Part shown: piece by piece, positions 17,838 through 27,078 of the stretch
How positions within the stretch are numbered: the first letter of the stretch is position 1
Layout of the letters: each line of letters begins with the position of its first letter
Origin: Granulicella aggregans
Lineage (GTDB): Bacteria; Acidobacteriota; Terriglobia; Terriglobales; Acidobacteriaceae
Length of the DNA: 64,000 nucleotides
Assembly (NCBI RefSeq): GCF_025685565.1
Contig: NZ_JAGSYE010000003.1
Location: 682,001-746,000 of the forward strand
Reading direction: 5' to 3'
Made by a program: the position numbers and the translations under genes
Notes under the pieces: model-generated
Told to the model about the DNA's origin: nothing
What the model saw: the letters and a program-made list of their open reading frames with translations, nothing else
Databases searched by the model: none

Positions 17838-17951
17838 TTGTCATCCTTCGCCGCAGGCGGAGGATCTGCTGTTGCGCTTGCCTTTGCCTTCACTCCCCCA
17901 AAAACCGTCATCTCGACCGAAGCGCAGCGAAGTGGAGAGACCCCCGCATTT
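17838..17951 (+). repeat. R2 + R1 composite repeat
   Basis: R2 (CTTGTCATCCTTCGCCGCAG...) at 17838-17880 is followed by a short-form R1 at 17906-17951. The order and orientation match the pairs at 4531-4630 and 37112-37234. It lies between the CDF exporter and the PASTA gene, both on the plus strand. A degenerate R3 start (GTGCCCATTCATCGCGA) follows at about 17972. Confidence 0.8.
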
Positions 17952-18100
17952 CTTTTCCTTAGCGATAAAATCCGTGCCCATTCATCGCGACTCTGAGATG
18001 TGGAAAGAAGAGCGTATCCGTCCCACAATCATCCGCCCCTAGCGATCTTCATACTCGCGCATCGCATCACCCCACCCGGCACGATATCCTGAACCCGACC

Positions 18101-19018
18101 ATGCGTCGCTTCTTCAACATCGCTCTCGGCGCTCTCGCCATGATCGCCGTCGCTATGATGTCGGCTTTCATCACCATGCGCCTCGCCATCCACGGCCGCG
18201 AGGTCGAGGTGCCCAGCGTAGCCGGACTCACCGTGGACGAAGCCCGCTCGCTGGCCGAAGGCCTCGGTCTGAACATGGACCTCGAAAGCCAGTTCTACTC
18301 GACAACCATCCCCTCCGGCCACATCCTCTCGCAGTCCCCCACCCCCGGCACCAAGGTCCGCCGCGACTGGGTCCTGCGCGTCGCCGAGAGCATCGGCCCG
18401 CAAAAGGTCTCCATCCCCAACGTTGTCGGCCAGACCGAACGTGAGGCCACGGTCACCATCCGCCGCCTCGCTCTCGATCTGGGCACCATCGCTTACGTCC
18501 CCTCACCAGGGCCGCCGGGCATCGTCGTCTCGCAGTCCCCCACGCCCGACGCCGCCGGCGTAGACGGCCCGCGCATCAGCCTCCTCGTCAGCGAGCCCAT
18601 CCCCACCCCCAAACCCCACGTCGCCACATTCGACGACGCCCCCGGCACACCCAGCACCGCACCGGCCTCGAGCGACGACAGTGACTCCGCATCCACCGAC
18701 ACAACCTCAGAGCCCAACGCCGAAGCCTACGTGATGCCCGACCTCATCGGCCTCACGCTGACTGCTGCCTCATCCCGCGTCGCCGCCATGGGGCTGAAGA
18801 TCTCCAGCATGAATGTTGTTCCCGCCAAGGTCAAAGCGGTCGCCCCGATAGGAGGCTTCACCTCCCCAGCTCCCACGCTGAACGGTCAGCCAGCCCCCAT
18901 CCGTCCCATCGCGCCGATAGCTCCCATCACCCCCATCGACACCGTCATCGCGCAAAAACCCGCCGCGGGTGCCCGCGTCACCGCGAACGACAAGATCCAC
19001 ATCACCCTAAGCCACTAG
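18101..19018 (+). CDS. PASTA domain membrane-anchored protein
   Basis: This is a 305-residue protein with an N-terminal membrane anchor (residues 5-30) and at least three PASTA domains outside the membrane: EVPSVAGLTVDEARSLAEGLGL (about 35-98), SIPNVVGQTEREATVTIRRLAL (about 103-168) and VMPDLIGLTLTAASSRVAAMGL (about 212-305). PASTA domains bind peptidoglycan fragments, usually in Ser/Thr kinases or penicillin-binding proteins. No kinase domain is present, so this is a stand-alone cell-wall-facing protein. The third unit contains an unusual Pro/Ile-rich insertion (APIRPIAPIAPITPID). Confidence 0.85.
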   Translation: MRRFFNIALGALAMIAVAMMSAFITMRLAIHGREVEVPSVAGLTVDEARSLAEGLGLNMDLESQFYSTTIPSGHILSQSPTPGTKVRRDWVLRVAESIGPQKVSIPNVVGQTEREATVTIRRLALDLGTIAYVPSPGPPGIVVSQSPTPDAAGVDGPRISLLVSEPIPTPKPHVATFDDAPGTPSTAPASSDDSDSASTDTTSEPNAEAYVMPDLIGLTLTAASSRVAAMGLKISSMNVVPAKVKAVAPIGGFTSPAPTLNGQPAPIRPIAPIAPITPIDTVIAQKPAAGARVTANDKIHITLSH

Positions 19019-20370
19019 ACGGCTACAGAACGCTCCACCACCACCGCATAAAAACCATCGCACCCATGCACGCCGGGCAGAGTCCTAAGCGCGCCATCCC
19101 GCACCACCGCGCCCAACTCCCCTGAAACCACCCCTGAATCAAGCAAAGAAGTCACCAGTCCCTCCATCGGAACCCGTCGAAATTCGCTACCAGCAAGCAC
19201 GGCCTCCACCACCCGCTCGTTCTCCTCCGGCTCCAGCGAGCAAGTTGAATACACCAGCCGCCCACCCTCCGCCAGCCGCGACAGAGCCCCCTTCAAGATC
19301 AGCTTCTGCCGGTCGGATTGCCTTAGAAACTCCTCGGGTTTGAGGCGATGCCGAATCTCCGGATTCTCCGCCAGCGTCCCCGTCCCACTGCAAGGCACAT
19401 CGCACAGGATCAGATCGAACTTCTCATCGTTCTTCAACACCGGAACCGCGGCATCGAGCACGAAACACTTCACCTTCTCCGCCAAGCTCGACCGCTTCAT
19501 CCGGCTCTGCATCTGCGCCGTCCGCTTCGTGCTCACATCCGTCGCGAAGATCTCCGCCTCCGGCTCGCGCATTGCCAGAATCAGCGTCTTCCCTCCCGGG
19601 GCCGCGCAGCAATCCCAAACCCGCTTCGCTCCTGGTACAGCCGCCGCCGCAAGCTCCGCCACCAGCCGCGACCCATCGTCCATTAGCGGAATCTCACCGC
19701 CCACCTCGGCAAAGATCGACCCCGCCGGATGCTCCAACTGGTCGGCCTCGCAGATCTTCAGCGCAGCCTCGCGCCCATACGCCGCGACCCAACGCTCCAC
19801 CAGCCACTTCGGATGCCCGAGCCGCTCGGCAAACGCCGCCGTCGACTCAAAGATCCTCGCCGAAGGCTTCTGCGCCGCCGCAACCTTGCGCAGAATCGCA
19901 TTCACCATCCCGGTCGCATGAGGCTCACCCGCAGCCCGGCAAAGCTCCACGCTCTCACTCAAAGCCGCATGGGCCGGAATCCGATCCATATGCAGCAACT
20001 GAAACGCGCCCATCCGCAGAGCCAGTGCGACAGGCTCCGCCAGCCGCTGGTCGGGCCGCTGAAGCAATGTTTTGATGCGGGCATCGAGCGCGATCTGCCA
20101 CCGGAGCACGCCCATCACCAGAGCCGTCGCAAGATTGCGGTCCTCGCCCGACAACCCATCCGTTAGCGCCGAGTGCAGCAGCTCATCGCTATGCCCCTTG
20201 TTCTGCCCCACCAATGTAAGAATTTCGAAGGCCGCCCGCCGCGCCGGTGTCACCTTCGCCAGCGCCTCCTCAGACGAAAGCGTGGGCCCCGCGCTAGCCG
20301 GCCTCCCCCGCACCGGCGGTTTTGGCTTCCCTACTCCCTTATCCCGGATCCCTTTTCCCTGCTCTCTCAT
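19015..20370 (-). CDS. rsmB: 16S rRNA (cytosine-967 C5)-methyltransferase RsmB
   Basis: This is a 451-residue RsmB/Fmu protein. The N-terminal NusB-like helical domain (TPARRAAFEILTLVGQNKGHSDELL) is followed by the methyltransferase domain with VWDCCAAPGGKTLIL, FDLILCDVPCSGTGTLAENPEIRHR (catalytic Cys in DVPCSGTG) and LVYSTCSLEPEENE (second Cys). The ATG at 20370 overlaps the fmt stop as ATGA, giving the order def-fmt-rsmB seen widely in bacteria. It converges by 4 bases with the PASTA gene end. Confidence 0.93.
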   Translation of the reverse strand: MREQGKGIRDKGVGKPKPPVRGRPASAGPTLSSEEALAKVTPARRAAFEILTLVGQNKGHSDELLHSALTDGLSGEDRNLATALVMGVLRWQIALDARIKTLLQRPDQRLAEPVALALRMGAFQLLHMDRIPAHAALSESVELCRAAGEPHATGMVNAILRKVAAAQKPSARIFESTAAFAERLGHPKWLVERWVAAYGREAALKICEADQLEHPAGSIFAEVGGEIPLMDDGSRLVAELAAAAVPGAKRVWDCCAAPGGKTLILAMREPEAEIFATDVSTKRTAQMQSRMKRSSLAEKVKCFVLDAAVPVLKNDEKFDLILCDVPCSGTGTLAENPEIRHRLKPEEFLRQSDRQKLILKGALSRLAEGGRLVYSTCSLEPEENERVVEAVLAGSEFRRVPMEGLVTSLLDSGVVSGELGAVVRDGALRTLPGVHGCDGFYAVVVERSVAV

Positions 20371-21296
20371 CCCAGCCGCTCGCCGCTCTTCACCTGGTAC
20401 CCGCGCAGAAACTCCGCGGCGGCCATCCGCTTCTTGCCTTCCATCTGTACCTCGATCAGCTCCAGCGACGTGGTCTCGCCGCACCCAACAATCAACCGCT
20501 CGCCGTCGACAAGCAGCTCGCCCTGCGCAACGTTCACGCCCTCAGCCACCTTCATGCGATGCACAATCAGCTTCTTTCCACGCAACGTCGTATGCGCTCC
20601 AGGCCACGGCTGAAACCCACGCCACCGGTCGTAACTCTGCTTCGCCGTCCGGGCAAAATCGATCAGCCCATCCTCCCGCGTCAGAATCGGCGCAAGCGTA
20701 GCCAGCGAGTGGTCCTGCTCCACCGGCTTCACGCTGCCATCCTCTAACCCAGCAAGTGTCTCGACCATCAACTCAGCCCCAATCGCCGCAAGCGACACAA
20801 ACAGATCTTCCGAAGTCTCTTCCTCCGCCACCGGCACCGACCGCGCCAGCAGCATCGGCCCGGTATCGAGCCCCGCCTCCAGCACCATCGTCGTCACGCC
20901 GGTCACCAGCTCGCCGTTCGCGACAGCCCACTGGATCGGAGCCGCGCCCCGGTACTTCGGCAACAAAGACCCATGCAGATTGATGTTCCCGAACCGCGGC
21001 AGCTCCAGCATCCACTGCGGAATGATCCGCCCATACGCGACCACAAGAATCGCATCCGGCGCAATCCCTTCAAGCCGCTCCCGCAGCTCCAGATTGTTCT
21101 TGATCTTCTCCGGCTGCACGACCTCGATGCCATGCTTCAGCGCCGTCACCTTCACCGGCGAGAGATGCACCTCAAGCCCACGCCCTGCCGCGCGGTCCGG
21201 CTGCGTCACTACCAGCGCCACCTCATGCCCGGCAGCGATCACCGCCTCCAGCACCGGCACCGCAAACGCCGGCGTCCCACAAAATACGAGCCTCAA
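20367..21296 (-). CDS. fmt: Methionyl-tRNA formyltransferase Fmt
   Basis: Fmt formylates initiator Met-tRNA with 10-formyl-THF. The 309-residue protein begins LVFCGTPAFAVPVLEAVI and shows NLHGSLLPKYRGAAPIQWAV, the formyl-THF and catalytic motif (Asn-x-His), and the GLDTGPML segment, then the C-terminal OB-like tRNA-binding domain. The start codon is TTG. It lies 52 bases downstream of def and overlaps rsmB by 4 bases. Confidence 0.95.
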   Translation of the reverse strand: MRLVFCGTPAFAVPVLEAVIAAGHEVALVVTQPDRAAGRGLEVHLSPVKVTALKHGIEVVQPEKIKNNLELRERLEGIAPDAILVVAYGRIIPQWMLELPRFGNINLHGSLLPKYRGAAPIQWAVANGELVTGVTTMVLEAGLDTGPMLLARSVPVAEEETSEDLFVSLAAIGAELMVETLAGLEDGSVKPVEQDHSLATLAPILTREDGLIDFARTAKQSYDRWRGFQPWPGAHTTLRGKKLIVHRMKVAEGVNVAQGELLVDGERLIVGCGETTSLELIEVQMEGKKRMAAAEFLRGYQVKSGERLG

Positions 21297-21348
21297 AGCA
21301 GTGCCTCGCAGTCTTCTCCCTTATCCCTGGGCCCTTCTCTCTGCACTA

Positions 21349-21891
21349 TCACCACTCGCCATTCTTCTGCATCTTCTTGATCTTCCGCAGCACCAACTCG
21401 CGCTTCAAACGGCTCAAGTGATCAATGAACAAAATGCCGTCCAAATGGTCGATCTCATGCTGCATACACCGCCCGAGCAGCTCCGTCCCTTCAATCTCGA
21501 AGGTCTTGCCATCGGCATCCTGAGCTCGCACCTTAACCCACTCCGCGCGGCTTACCTTCTCGCGGATGTCCGGCAGGCTCAGGCATCCCTCTTCCTCGAG
21601 CTGCTTGCCCGTCCGGTCCACAATCTCCGGATTGATCAGCACGATCTTGTCCTTCGGGTTCTTCTTGAAGCTCACGTCGATCACGGTAATCCGCTTCGAG
21701 ATATTGATCTGCGGCGCGGCCAGCCCAATCCCCTGCGCGATGTACATCGATTCAAACATCTCATTGACCAGCTTCTTCAACTCCGCGTCAAAGACCGTCA
21801 CCTCCTCGCCGCGCTTCGCCAGCACGGGGTCGGGATACTTCACCACCTCATGAATCTTCACCGGATTCTTCGCCATCTTCTTCGTCGTCAC
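21349..21891 (-). CDS. def: Peptide deformylase Def
   Basis: Def removes the formyl group that Fmt introduces. The three family motifs are present: GIGLAAPQ, EGCLSLP and QHEIDHLDG, supplying the metal ligands Cys and two His and the catalytic Glu. GTG 21891 starts one base past the aroC stop; an ATG five codons later (21876, MAKNPVKIHEV) is an equally good start. The basic Lys-rich C-terminus (RKIKKMQKNGEW) is normal for the type. Confidence 0.94.
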   Translation of the reverse strand: MTTKKMAKNPVKIHEVVKYPDPVLAKRGEEVTVFDAELKKLVNEMFESMYIAQGIGLAAPQINISKRITVIDVSFKKNPKDKIVLINPEIVDRTGKQLEEEGCLSLPDIREKVSRAEWVKVRAQDADGKTFEIEGTELLGRCMQHEIDHLDGILFIDHLSRLKRELVLRKIKKMQKNGEW

Positions 21892-21892
21892 T

Positions 21893-23068
21893 TTAGAAAT
21901 TCCGTATCTGTTCGCAATACCCGTCGTAGTTCCGCTTCAACTCCCGCAGCGAATCCCCGCCAAACTTATCGATCACCAGCCGGGCAATCGTCAGCGCGAC
22001 CATCGCCTCGGCCGCCACTCCCGCCGCCGGCACCACACAAACATCGCTGCGCTCATAAGCCGCCTTGGTCGCCTCGCGCGTCTCGAAGCTCACCGAACCC
22101 AGCGGCCTGCGCAGCGTCGAGATCGGCTTCAGATATCCACGCACCACAACATCCTCGCCATTCGAGATCCCGCCTTCAATCCCGCCAGCGTTGTTCTTCT
22201 CCCGCGAAAACTTCGTAAACCCTTCCGCCTGGCCCTCATACGCAATCGCATCATGCACGGTCGAGCCCATCGACTCCGCCGCCGTCACTCCGCGCCCAAG
22301 CTCCACAGCCTTCACCGCCTGCAGACTCATCACCGCCTGGGCCAGCAGCCCATCCATACGCTCGTCCCAATTGACATGAGTCCCGACTCCGGGAGCCAGC
22401 CCATGCACCACAACCTCGAACACACCGCCAACCGTATCGCCCGTCCGCAGCGCGACATCCACCTCAGCCTTCATACGAGCCTCGGCCTCGGCATCGACGC
22501 AGTTCAGAAAGACCTCTTCCTTCGCATTCGCCGCCGCAATCTCTTCCCACTTCGCGTCGCGCCCCAGCTCCGCCTTACCCACGCGGATCACATGCGACCC
22601 AACCTCGATCCCCAGTTCCCGCAGCAGCAACTTCGCCAGCGCCCCGCAAGCCACCCTGGCCGCGCTCTCCCGAGCCGAGGCGCGCTCCAGCACGTACCGC
22701 GCATCCTTAAAGTCATACTTCAGCGCCCCAGCAAGATCCGCATGTCCCGGCCTCGGCGAAGCCACGGCCTTATGCTTCTCCGCATCGCCCGCTTCGACCG
22801 GCAGAATCTCCGTCCAGTTCTTCCAATCGTTATTGGCCAGCGTCATCGCCACCGGCGACCCGATCGTCTTGCCATGCCTGATGCCGCTCAAAATATGCGC
22901 CGAGTCCCGCTCGATCCGCATCCTTCCGCCGCGCCCATAGCCCTGCTGCCGCCGCCAAAGTTCGCGGTCCACAAACTCCTGCGCTACCGGAATCCCAGCC
23001 GGCAGCCCACTCACCAACGCCACCAGGCTCTCCCCGTGGCTCTCTCCCGCAGTCGAAAAACGAAGCAT
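21893..23068 (-). CDS. aroC: Chorismate synthase AroC
   Basis: AroC makes chorismate from EPSP with reduced FMN, the last shikimate step. The 391-residue protein shows the family signatures GESHGESLVALVSGLPAG, YGRGGRMRIERD, SPRPGHADLAGALKYDFKDARYVLERASARESAARVA and GGIEGGISNGEDVVVRGYLKPIST. ATG 23068 has GGGAG upstream. A TTG five codons earlier is in frame but poorly placed. It is first in the minus-strand aroC-def-fmt-rsmB block. Confidence 0.96.
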   Translation of the reverse strand: MLRFSTAGESHGESLVALVSGLPAGIPVAQEFVDRELWRRQQGYGRGGRMRIERDSAHILSGIRHGKTIGSPVAMTLANNDWKNWTEILPVEAGDAEKHKAVASPRPGHADLAGALKYDFKDARYVLERASARESAARVACGALAKLLLRELGIEVGSHVIRVGKAELGRDAKWEEIAAANAKEEVFLNCVDAEAEARMKAEVDVALRTGDTVGGVFEVVVHGLAPGVGTHVNWDERMDGLLAQAVMSLQAVKAVELGRGVTAAESMGSTVHDAIAYEGQAEGFTKFSREKNNAGGIEGGISNGEDVVVRGYLKPISTLRRPLGSVSFETREATKAAYERSDVCVVPAAGVAAEAMVALTIARLVIDKFGGDSLRELKRNYDGYCEQIRNF

Positions 23069-23194
23069 CGATCTCCCGTGCAACTTATTCAGCCAAACGT
23101 AAATTGTAACAACTCGGACAAGACCGCTCGAAGCCTCCTATCACTTCCACAATCGCCATCAAGCCAGTCTGGTAAACATTTACGTAGAGGTCTC

Positions 23195-24271
23195 ATGCCC
23201 ACCATCCGCGCGTTTGCCCTGATTCTGTTTGCCTCGACCCTTACCGTCACCGCCCAATCCGAGGACAAGCCCGTCCGAGTGGTCGCCGATCGTGCCGTTC
23301 CCGTTACCCTTGCAGGTGGAAGCGCACTCTTGCCCGTCAACATGACACTGGACGGACGAAACATCGATCTCTCCCACGTTCAGCCCAGCGTCACCCGCGT
23401 CATCATCCTCTTCCACGGCCTCAAGCGCAACGTCGAAACCACCAACACCGCCGGACTCGACGCCATCGCCGACGCGGGGCCTGAGCGGCAGACCACTCTG
23501 CTTATCGTTCCCCAGTTCCTTGAACAAGTCGACATCGACGCGCACCATCTTCCCGGCAACATCCTCCGCTGGGCACCCGAAGCCTGGATGAACGGCGCCG
23601 ACGCCATCAACGCCCCGGTCAGCACCTTCACCGCCATCGACAGCCTGCTCGCCCTCGTCGCCAACCGGGCAGTCTTCCCCAACCTCAAGACCGTCATCGT
23701 CGCCGGCCACTCTGCCGGCGGCCAGCTCACCCAGCGCTACGCCGTCGCCACTCACGGCAATGATTCCCTAACGCGCAACGGCGTCCATCTCCGCTTCGTG
23801 ATCGCAAACCGTTCATCATTGGTCTACTTCTCGCCCGAGCGGCCTGTCCTCAGCAACCTATCAGAGTTCACCTTCGCCATTCCCTCCGCAACCTGCTCCG
23901 GCAAGTACAACCACTGGAAGTACGGCCTGGTTGATCCGCCGCCTTACCTCGCCAGCGAAGATCTCAGCCAGCTCGAGTCACACTACATCGCCCGCGACAT
24001 CATCTACCTGCTCGGCACTGCGGACAATGACCCCAACCACCCCGAACTCGACAAGAGCTGCCCCGGAGAGCTCGAAGGCCCCTATCGCTTCTATCGCGGC
24101 AAAGCTTATTTCCGCTATCTGCAGGGCCGCCACCACGACCTGACCCAACAGTTGTGGACCGTCCCCGGCGTCGCGCATGACAGCGCAAAGATGTTCGGCT
24201 CCGTCTGTGGCCTCGCCGCGCTCTTCGACTCCGGAAGTTGCCCAACATCTTTGCCCGATCCAAAACCTTGA
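23195..24271 (+). CDS. Secreted alpha/beta hydrolase
   Basis: This is a 358-residue protein with a signal peptide (MPTIRAFALILFASTLTVTAQ). RVIILFHGLKRN supplies the oxyanion-hole segment, VIVAGHSAGGQLTQRY the nucleophile Ser, and QGRHHDLTQ the likely catalytic His, with acid residues between. It resembles uncharacterised periplasmic hydrolases of the esterase/lipase superfamily; the substrate is unknown. AGAGG lies upstream of the ATG. It is divergent from aroC. Confidence 0.8.
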   Translation: MPTIRAFALILFASTLTVTAQSEDKPVRVVADRAVPVTLAGGSALLPVNMTLDGRNIDLSHVQPSVTRVIILFHGLKRNVETTNTAGLDAIADAGPERQTTLLIVPQFLEQVDIDAHHLPGNILRWAPEAWMNGADAINAPVSTFTAIDSLLALVANRAVFPNLKTVIVAGHSAGGQLTQRYAVATHGNDSLTRNGVHLRFVIANRSSLVYFSPERPVLSNLSEFTFAIPSATCSGKYNHWKYGLVDPPPYLASEDLSQLESHYIARDIIYLLGTADNDPNHPELDKSCPGELEGPYRFYRGKAYFRYLQGRHHDLTQQLWTVPGVAHDSAKMFGSVCGLAALFDSGSCPTSLPDPKP

Positions 24272-24411
24272 GCCCCCGCCGTCCTTCGCAAACTCCGCCC
24301 GGACTTTCTACTCGCTCAATCAAGACGTCACCGCGACCGAAGCCTAGCAGCCTCACGCGAGAGGAGCAGCTGAAAGGCCCTCGCAGTTCGCTCCAACCCG
24401 TCACAATCCCC

Positions 24412-24445
24412 AAACGAAAAGGCCGGACGCTCCCAGCGTCCGGCC
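24412..24445 (-). terminator. Rho-independent terminator of the SDR gene
   Basis: A perfect 11-bp stem (GGCCGGACGCT / AGCGTCCGGCC, 24421-24445) has a 3-base loop. On the minus strand it is followed by TTTTCGTTTGG. It lies 7 bases past the stop of the SDR gene, so it fits the end of the tetR-SDR transcript. Confidence 0.85.
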
Positions 24446-24451
24446 CGTTCC

Positions 24452-25315
24452 CTATTGATTGAGCAATTCCTCAATCTTCGGAGCGTCCGGAAACACCGTC
24501 GACAGCGTCAGCTCGCGAAACTTCGCCGCCTCCTCCGCGCGTTCCGTCTCGACGTTATTTACGCGGCTCTCGGCATCCTTCCCAAGGATCAGCCGCTTCG
24601 GAACGTCCTCCGAGTTCGCCAGCTTCAACACCACCTCGGCAATCCTCTTCGGATCGCCCTCGGAATGGCCTCGGACCTTGGCCAGCAGTTTGTAGATCAT
24701 GCCGACCGAAGCCTCATAGTCCGGCATCACCTCCGGCGACTTCTCGGCCGCCTTTGCCGCCCAGTTCGTGCGAATCCCGCCGGGCTCAAGCGTGCACACT
24801 TTCACACCAAACGGAGCGACCTCACCCGCCAGCGAGTCGCTGAACCCGCCAACCGCCCACTTCGCCGCGTGATAGGGCGTGTTGCCCGGCATCGCCATCC
24901 GGCCACCGACCGAAGACACCTGGAAGATGTGCCCGCTCTTCTGCTTCCGCATCACCGGAACCGCCGCCCGCGTCGTGTACACCACGCCGAACAGGCATGT
25001 CTCGATCACGTCGCGGAACTCCTCCGGGGTCATCTGCTCAAACGGCGCAAAGTGCCCATATCCGGCGTTATTCACCAGCACGTCCAGCCGGCCATACGTG
25101 TCCAAAGCAGCTTGCACCGCAGCTTTCGCCGCCTCTTCCTCCCGCACGTCGAGCTTCAACGGCTTGATGCGCGCGCCGTACTGTTCTACCAGGGGATTCA
25201 GCTCTTCCAGCCGCCGCGCGCCCGCAACCACGCTGTCTCCCGCCGCGAGCGCGGCCTCCGCGATGTCGCGCCCCAACCCATTTCCACTTCCCGTAATCAA
25301 CCAGACTTTAGCCAT
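24452..25315 (-). CDS. Short-chain dehydrogenase/reductase
   Basis: This is a 287-residue classical SDR. The cofactor motif is ITGSGNGLGRDIAEA, with VNNAGYG, catalytic Ser in QVSSVGG, and Tyr148-x3-Lys152 in TPYHAAK. PGGIRTNW follows the active site. The 'extended C-terminus' type (RLILGKDAESRVNN) is common in SDRs annotated as oxidoreductases next to TetR regulators. It is transcribed from a promoter carrying the palindrome at 25342-25369 and ends at a clear terminator. The substrate is unknown. Confidence 0.88.
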   Translation of the reverse strand: MAKVWLITGSGNGLGRDIAEAALAAGDSVVAGARRLEELNPLVEQYGARIKPLKLDVREEEAAKAAVQAALDTYGRLDVLVNNAGYGHFAPFEQMTPEEFRDVIETCLFGVVYTTRAAVPVMRKQKSGHIFQVSSVGGRMAMPGNTPYHAAKWAVGGFSDSLAGEVAPFGVKVCTLEPGGIRTNWAAKAAEKSPEVMPDYEASVGMIYKLLAKVRGHSEGDPKRIAEVVLKLANSEDVPKRLILGKDAESRVNNVETERAEEAAKFRELTLSTVFPDAPKIEELLNQ

Positions 25316-25341
25316 TTCTTGGCCTCCTGAAGATCAGATTC

Positions 25342-25369
25342 ATAAATGAGCGAGTGGTTGCTCATTTAT
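25342..25369. promoter_or_regulatory. Palindromic operator for the TetR regulator
   Basis: ATAAATGAGC and GCTCATTTAT form a perfect 10-bp inverted repeat around GAGTGGTT. It lies 27 bases upstream of the SDR start and 17 bases past the tetR stop. Size, symmetry and position fit a TetR-family operator controlling the SDR gene. The AT-rich arms stand out in this GC-rich region. Confidence 0.8.
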
Positions 25370-25385
25370 TAACGCCAGCAAGAAA

Positions 25386-25952
25386 TTATTTGGCCATCCG
25401 CCAGAACGCTTCAAATCCTTTCTCTACCAGCAGCGCCCTCTGCCGCGGCTTCCGTGCGACCGTATCCATCACCGCCTCCTGCATCGCCGCCATCGCCGAA
25501 GACGCAAACCCTGCCGGAAGCTCCTTGAACACTCCTCGCGTCTCCACCTCGTTCATCGTCTGCTCCAAAGCTCCGCGTTGCGATCCAATTCGTTCCCGCG
25601 TGGCCGCCGTAACCACGTCCGAGACGTTCAATTGCACCGACGCCCTGCGCTCTTCCGGCCTATCGATCGCCCAGGATAGATACTCCGTCCAAATATGCCG
25701 CGCACGTTCCCGCAATGCGGCCTTGTACGGAAACTCCGCATTGATCCGCCGGTATGCCTCGCCCTTCAGCTCCAGGTACAGCTCATTCAGCAGTTCATCC
25801 TTCGTTGGGAAGTAGGTGAACAAAGTGCCTTCAGCCAGATCCGCGCTCTTGGCGATCTTCGCCGTCGAAGCCCCCAGCCCTGAAGCCGCAATCTCGCGCG
25901 CCGCCGCCTGCAGAATCGCCTGCCGCTTCTCCGGACTCTTCGCCCTCGCCAT
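25386..25952 (-). CDS. TetR family transcriptional regulator
   Basis: This is a 188-residue repressor with the usual N-terminal helix-turn-helix (KRQAILQAAAREIAASGLGASTAKIAKSADLAEGTLFTYFPTKDELLNELY). A helical ligand-binding domain follows whose sequence does not identify an inducer. It precedes the SDR gene on the same strand with 70 bases between them, and a perfect palindrome lies in that gap. Confidence 0.92.
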   Translation of the reverse strand: MARAKSPEKRQAILQAAAREIAASGLGASTAKIAKSADLAEGTLFTYFPTKDELLNELYLELKGEAYRRINAEFPYKAALRERARHIWTEYLSWAIDRPEERRASVQLNVSDVVTAATRERIGSQRGALEQTMNEVETRGVFKELPAGFASSAMAAMQEAVMDTVARKPRQRALLVEKGFEAFWRMAK

Positions 25953-25991
25953 AAGACGATGCTATCCCAGCCACCCCTCTGTATTCCCTTC

Positions 25992-26030
25992 TGTGCCCCA
26001 TTCATCGCGGCACCATCGCGATGAGTGGGT
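25992..26030. repeat. R3 hairpin
   Basis: CCCATTCATCGCG and CGCGATGAGTGGG form a 13-bp stem with one mismatch around a short loop. It sits just past the stop of the minus-strand nuclease gene at 26048 and before tetR, so it could terminate or stabilise the upstream transcript. Confidence 0.75.
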
Positions 26031-26047
26031 CTCGCCACGACTACCGG

Positions 26048-27028
26048 CTACTCCTCCGCCAGAAACGCCTTCGAGTTCAGCAGCGGACGATCCATGCTCC
26101 TCACCCACTCCGTCATCCCCGAGCCGCTCTTCCCATTCGCCAGCTCCTTTGCGAACTCCGCCCGCATGTTCTGCATCTTCGCCTCAAGATCATCGAGCGC
26201 GCTCAACAGGATCGCCTCCGGAGTCATCGGCAGCTTCGGCGACCCGAACTCATACTTGCCGTGGTGGCTCAGAATCATGTGCTCCACCAACACCCGCAGC
26301 TTCGCCGGAAACGGCTCGAGACCGATCAGTTTCTCGCGCAGCATCCCCTGCGCAATCGAGATGTGCCCGATCATCTGTCCTTCCAGCGTGTACGAGAAAC
26401 TGCTCTTCCAGGCCAGCTCCTTGATCTTGCCGATGTCATGCAGAATCGCCCCGGTCACCAGCAGGTCCGCATCCACCTCGGGATAAAACGGGACGGTAGC
26501 GCGGCAGACGCGAACGAGAGTGAGCACATGCTCCAGCAGGCCGCCCAGCCACGCATGGTGCAGCGACTTCGCCGCCGGAGCCACCCGATACGCTCCGCCA
26601 ATCTCCTCATCATCCAAAAAGGCAAACACCAGCCGCTTCAAATCCTCATTCGCGAACGCCGAGACGTACCCACGCAGCTCCGCCCACATCTCGTCCACGT
26701 CATACCGCGTCGAAGGCTGGTAGTCCCCCGCATCGATCTCCGACTCCGCCGCAAACCGCATCTTCTGCAGCGTGATTTGATACTTACCCTGGTACTTCGA
26801 AATCTGCCCCTGCACCTTCACGTAGCAGCCCTCGGCGCAGCTGGCCAGCGCGTCGGCGAACTCGTCCCACATCCGCGCTTCCATCGTGCCGGTCTTGTCC
26901 GAAAGCATCAGCGCCAGGAACTGTCCACCCTGCTTCTTCTCCCTCACCTGCAACGTCGACAGCACAAAGTAGCTCGTCACCATCTCGTTATCGAACTTCG
27001 CCGCATCCGCAATAAAAAAATCTTTCAT
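26048..27028 (-). CDS. YhaM-type 3'-5' exoribonuclease (OB fold + HD domain)
   Basis: This is a 326-residue protein with an N-terminal OB-fold nucleic-acid-binding domain (about 18-95; GTMEARMWDEFADAL, YVKVQGQISKYQGKYQITL) and a central HD domain. The metal ligands are visible in SLHHAWLGGLLEHVLTL, AILHDIGKIKEL, GHISIAQ and LSHHGKYEFGSPKLPMTPEAILL. The layout matches YhaM/CbfA, which degrades RNA or DNA from the 3' end in Firmicutes. It appears to be a single gene. Confidence 0.87.
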   Translation of the reverse strand: MKDFFIADAAKFDNEMVTSYFVLSTLQVREKKQGGQFLALMLSDKTGTMEARMWDEFADALASCAEGCYVKVQGQISKYQGKYQITLQKMRFAAESEIDAGDYQPSTRYDVDEMWAELRGYVSAFANEDLKRLVFAFLDDEEIGGAYRVAPAAKSLHHAWLGGLLEHVLTLVRVCRATVPFYPEVDADLLVTGAILHDIGKIKELAWKSSFSYTLEGQMIGHISIAQGMLREKLIGLEPFPAKLRVLVEHMILSHHGKYEFGSPKLPMTPEAILLSALDDLEAKMQNMRAEFAKELANGKSGSGMTEWVRSMDRPLLNSKAFLAEE

Positions 27029-27078
27029 AGAGGAACAGGATAGTTCGTTTTCTACAAAAACATCTCAGTCGTACCGGA

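Noticed and set aside
22253..23194. N-terminal extension of the secreted hydrolase frame
   Set aside because: The upstream part is antisense to aroC and is Arg/His-rich. ATG 23195 starts a proper signal peptide with a ribosome-binding site.
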